In this document: positions 63,816 to 64,000 of the stretch, one piece after another
Position numbering within the stretch: the stretch's first letter is position 1
How the letters are laid out: every line of letters begins with the position of its first letter
DNA from: Epiperipatus broadwayi
Lineage: Eukaryota > Onychophora > Udeonychophora > Euonychophora > Peripatidae
Direction: 5' to 3'
DNA: 64,000 nucleotides
Assembly (NCBI GenBank): GCA_028023455.1
Contig: JAQFVV010006852.1
Location: forward strand, 62,001-126,000
The notes under the pieces: model-generated
What the model was told of the DNA's origin: nothing
Database searches by the model: none
The model's input: only the letters and a program-made list of their open reading frames with translations
Position numbers and translations under genes: made by a program

Positions 63816-64000
63816 CTACTTGATCTTCAGGAAGGTTAGAATGTTGTAATGGTCAGAATCGTATGATTTGTTAACATAGTGCAGAATTTGACCACCACAC
63901 AGAACTGCAGCACCATCTAGGTAGGGAAGCCACCTGTAGTACTGAGTTTGAACATAGTTTATCGGTTCACAATACATTCTACAAAACAATGCATCTGATG
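63816..64000 (-). CDS. Doubtful partial 3'-terminal exon running off the window
   Basis: The local base composition is clearly less AT-rich than its surroundings. One minus-strand frame is open from the window edge to a TAG at 63816-63818, about 60 codons, including EPINYVQTQYYRWLPYLDGA and ILHYVNKSYDSDHY. Two of the six frames checked have stops, but a 60-codon open frame in DNA of this composition is not rare, and no splice acceptor is visible inside the window. I do not recognise the protein. It could equally be the edge of a repeat. If real it ends a gene lying to the right and is not the TPR gene's downstream part. Confidence 0.25.
   Translation of the reverse strand, partial: SDALFCRMYCEPINYVQTQYYRWLPYLDGAAVLCGGQILHYVNKSYDSDHYNILTFLKIK

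Overview
This window looks like non-coding, repeat-dominated DNA from a large, AT-rich animal (metazoan) genome; A+T is roughly three quarters by eye. Supporting signs are one spliced exon with canonical GT/AG borders, a Penelope-like retroelement (PLE), LTR retroelements (one with a tRNA-Lys-type primer site), a hAT-type miniature element, a tRNA-Gly-derived retropseudogene and long tetranucleotide arrays. Nothing looks prokaryotic: there are no operons, ribosome binding sites or dense ORFs. I cannot name the species; mollusc, cnidarian or flatworm-like genomes would all fit.

Left third (1-20 kb). Two fold-back insertions (787-1461 and 2121-2299) are followed by a diverged repeat family, here called P and Q. 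It occurs in both orientations at 5.4-8.7 kb and 17.1-19.4 kb, interleaved with (CTAT)n and GATA-type arrays. Between these lies a complete but non-autonomous LTR retroelement (9598-15909): 1.7-kb LTRs, tRNA-Lys-type primer site, polypurine tract, ATAT target duplication, and only a frameshifted lysine/glutamate-rich gag-like reading frame with no recognisable pol.

Middle (20-40 kb). There is a short tRNA-Gly-like retropseudogene (20840-20907), a 398-bp hAT-type element with an 8-bp duplication (22402-22799), a second LTR-type element without ORFs (25829-29308) and a near-complete PLE (30525-33302). The PLE has reverse transcriptase and GIY-YIG motifs, at least two frameshifts, and the characteristic inverted-plus-direct terminal repeat. 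The only confident host coding sequence is a 149-nt TPR exon on the minus strand (38384-38532). About 0.3 kb from it is another fold-back element with 14-bp flanking duplications.

Right part (40-64 kb). This holds a large inverted repeat (40.9-42.6 kb), two dead PLE fragments (46.3 kb plus strand, 59.8-60.2 kb minus strand), and a 4.3-kb insertion with TG...CA ends and ATAT duplications that coincides with a marked G-over-C strand skew (47997-52293, solo-LTR-like). A compact LTR element with an open gag-like ORF that stops inside its own 3' LTR lies at 53987-55929. Two more fold-backs (58.3-59.1 kb) and a diverged 461-bp tandem duplication (61.2-61.9 kb) follow. A doubtful minus-strand terminal exon runs off the right edge.

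No genes visibly work together here. The window reads as intronic or intergenic DNA filled by successive insertions, several of them into (TA)n tracts.
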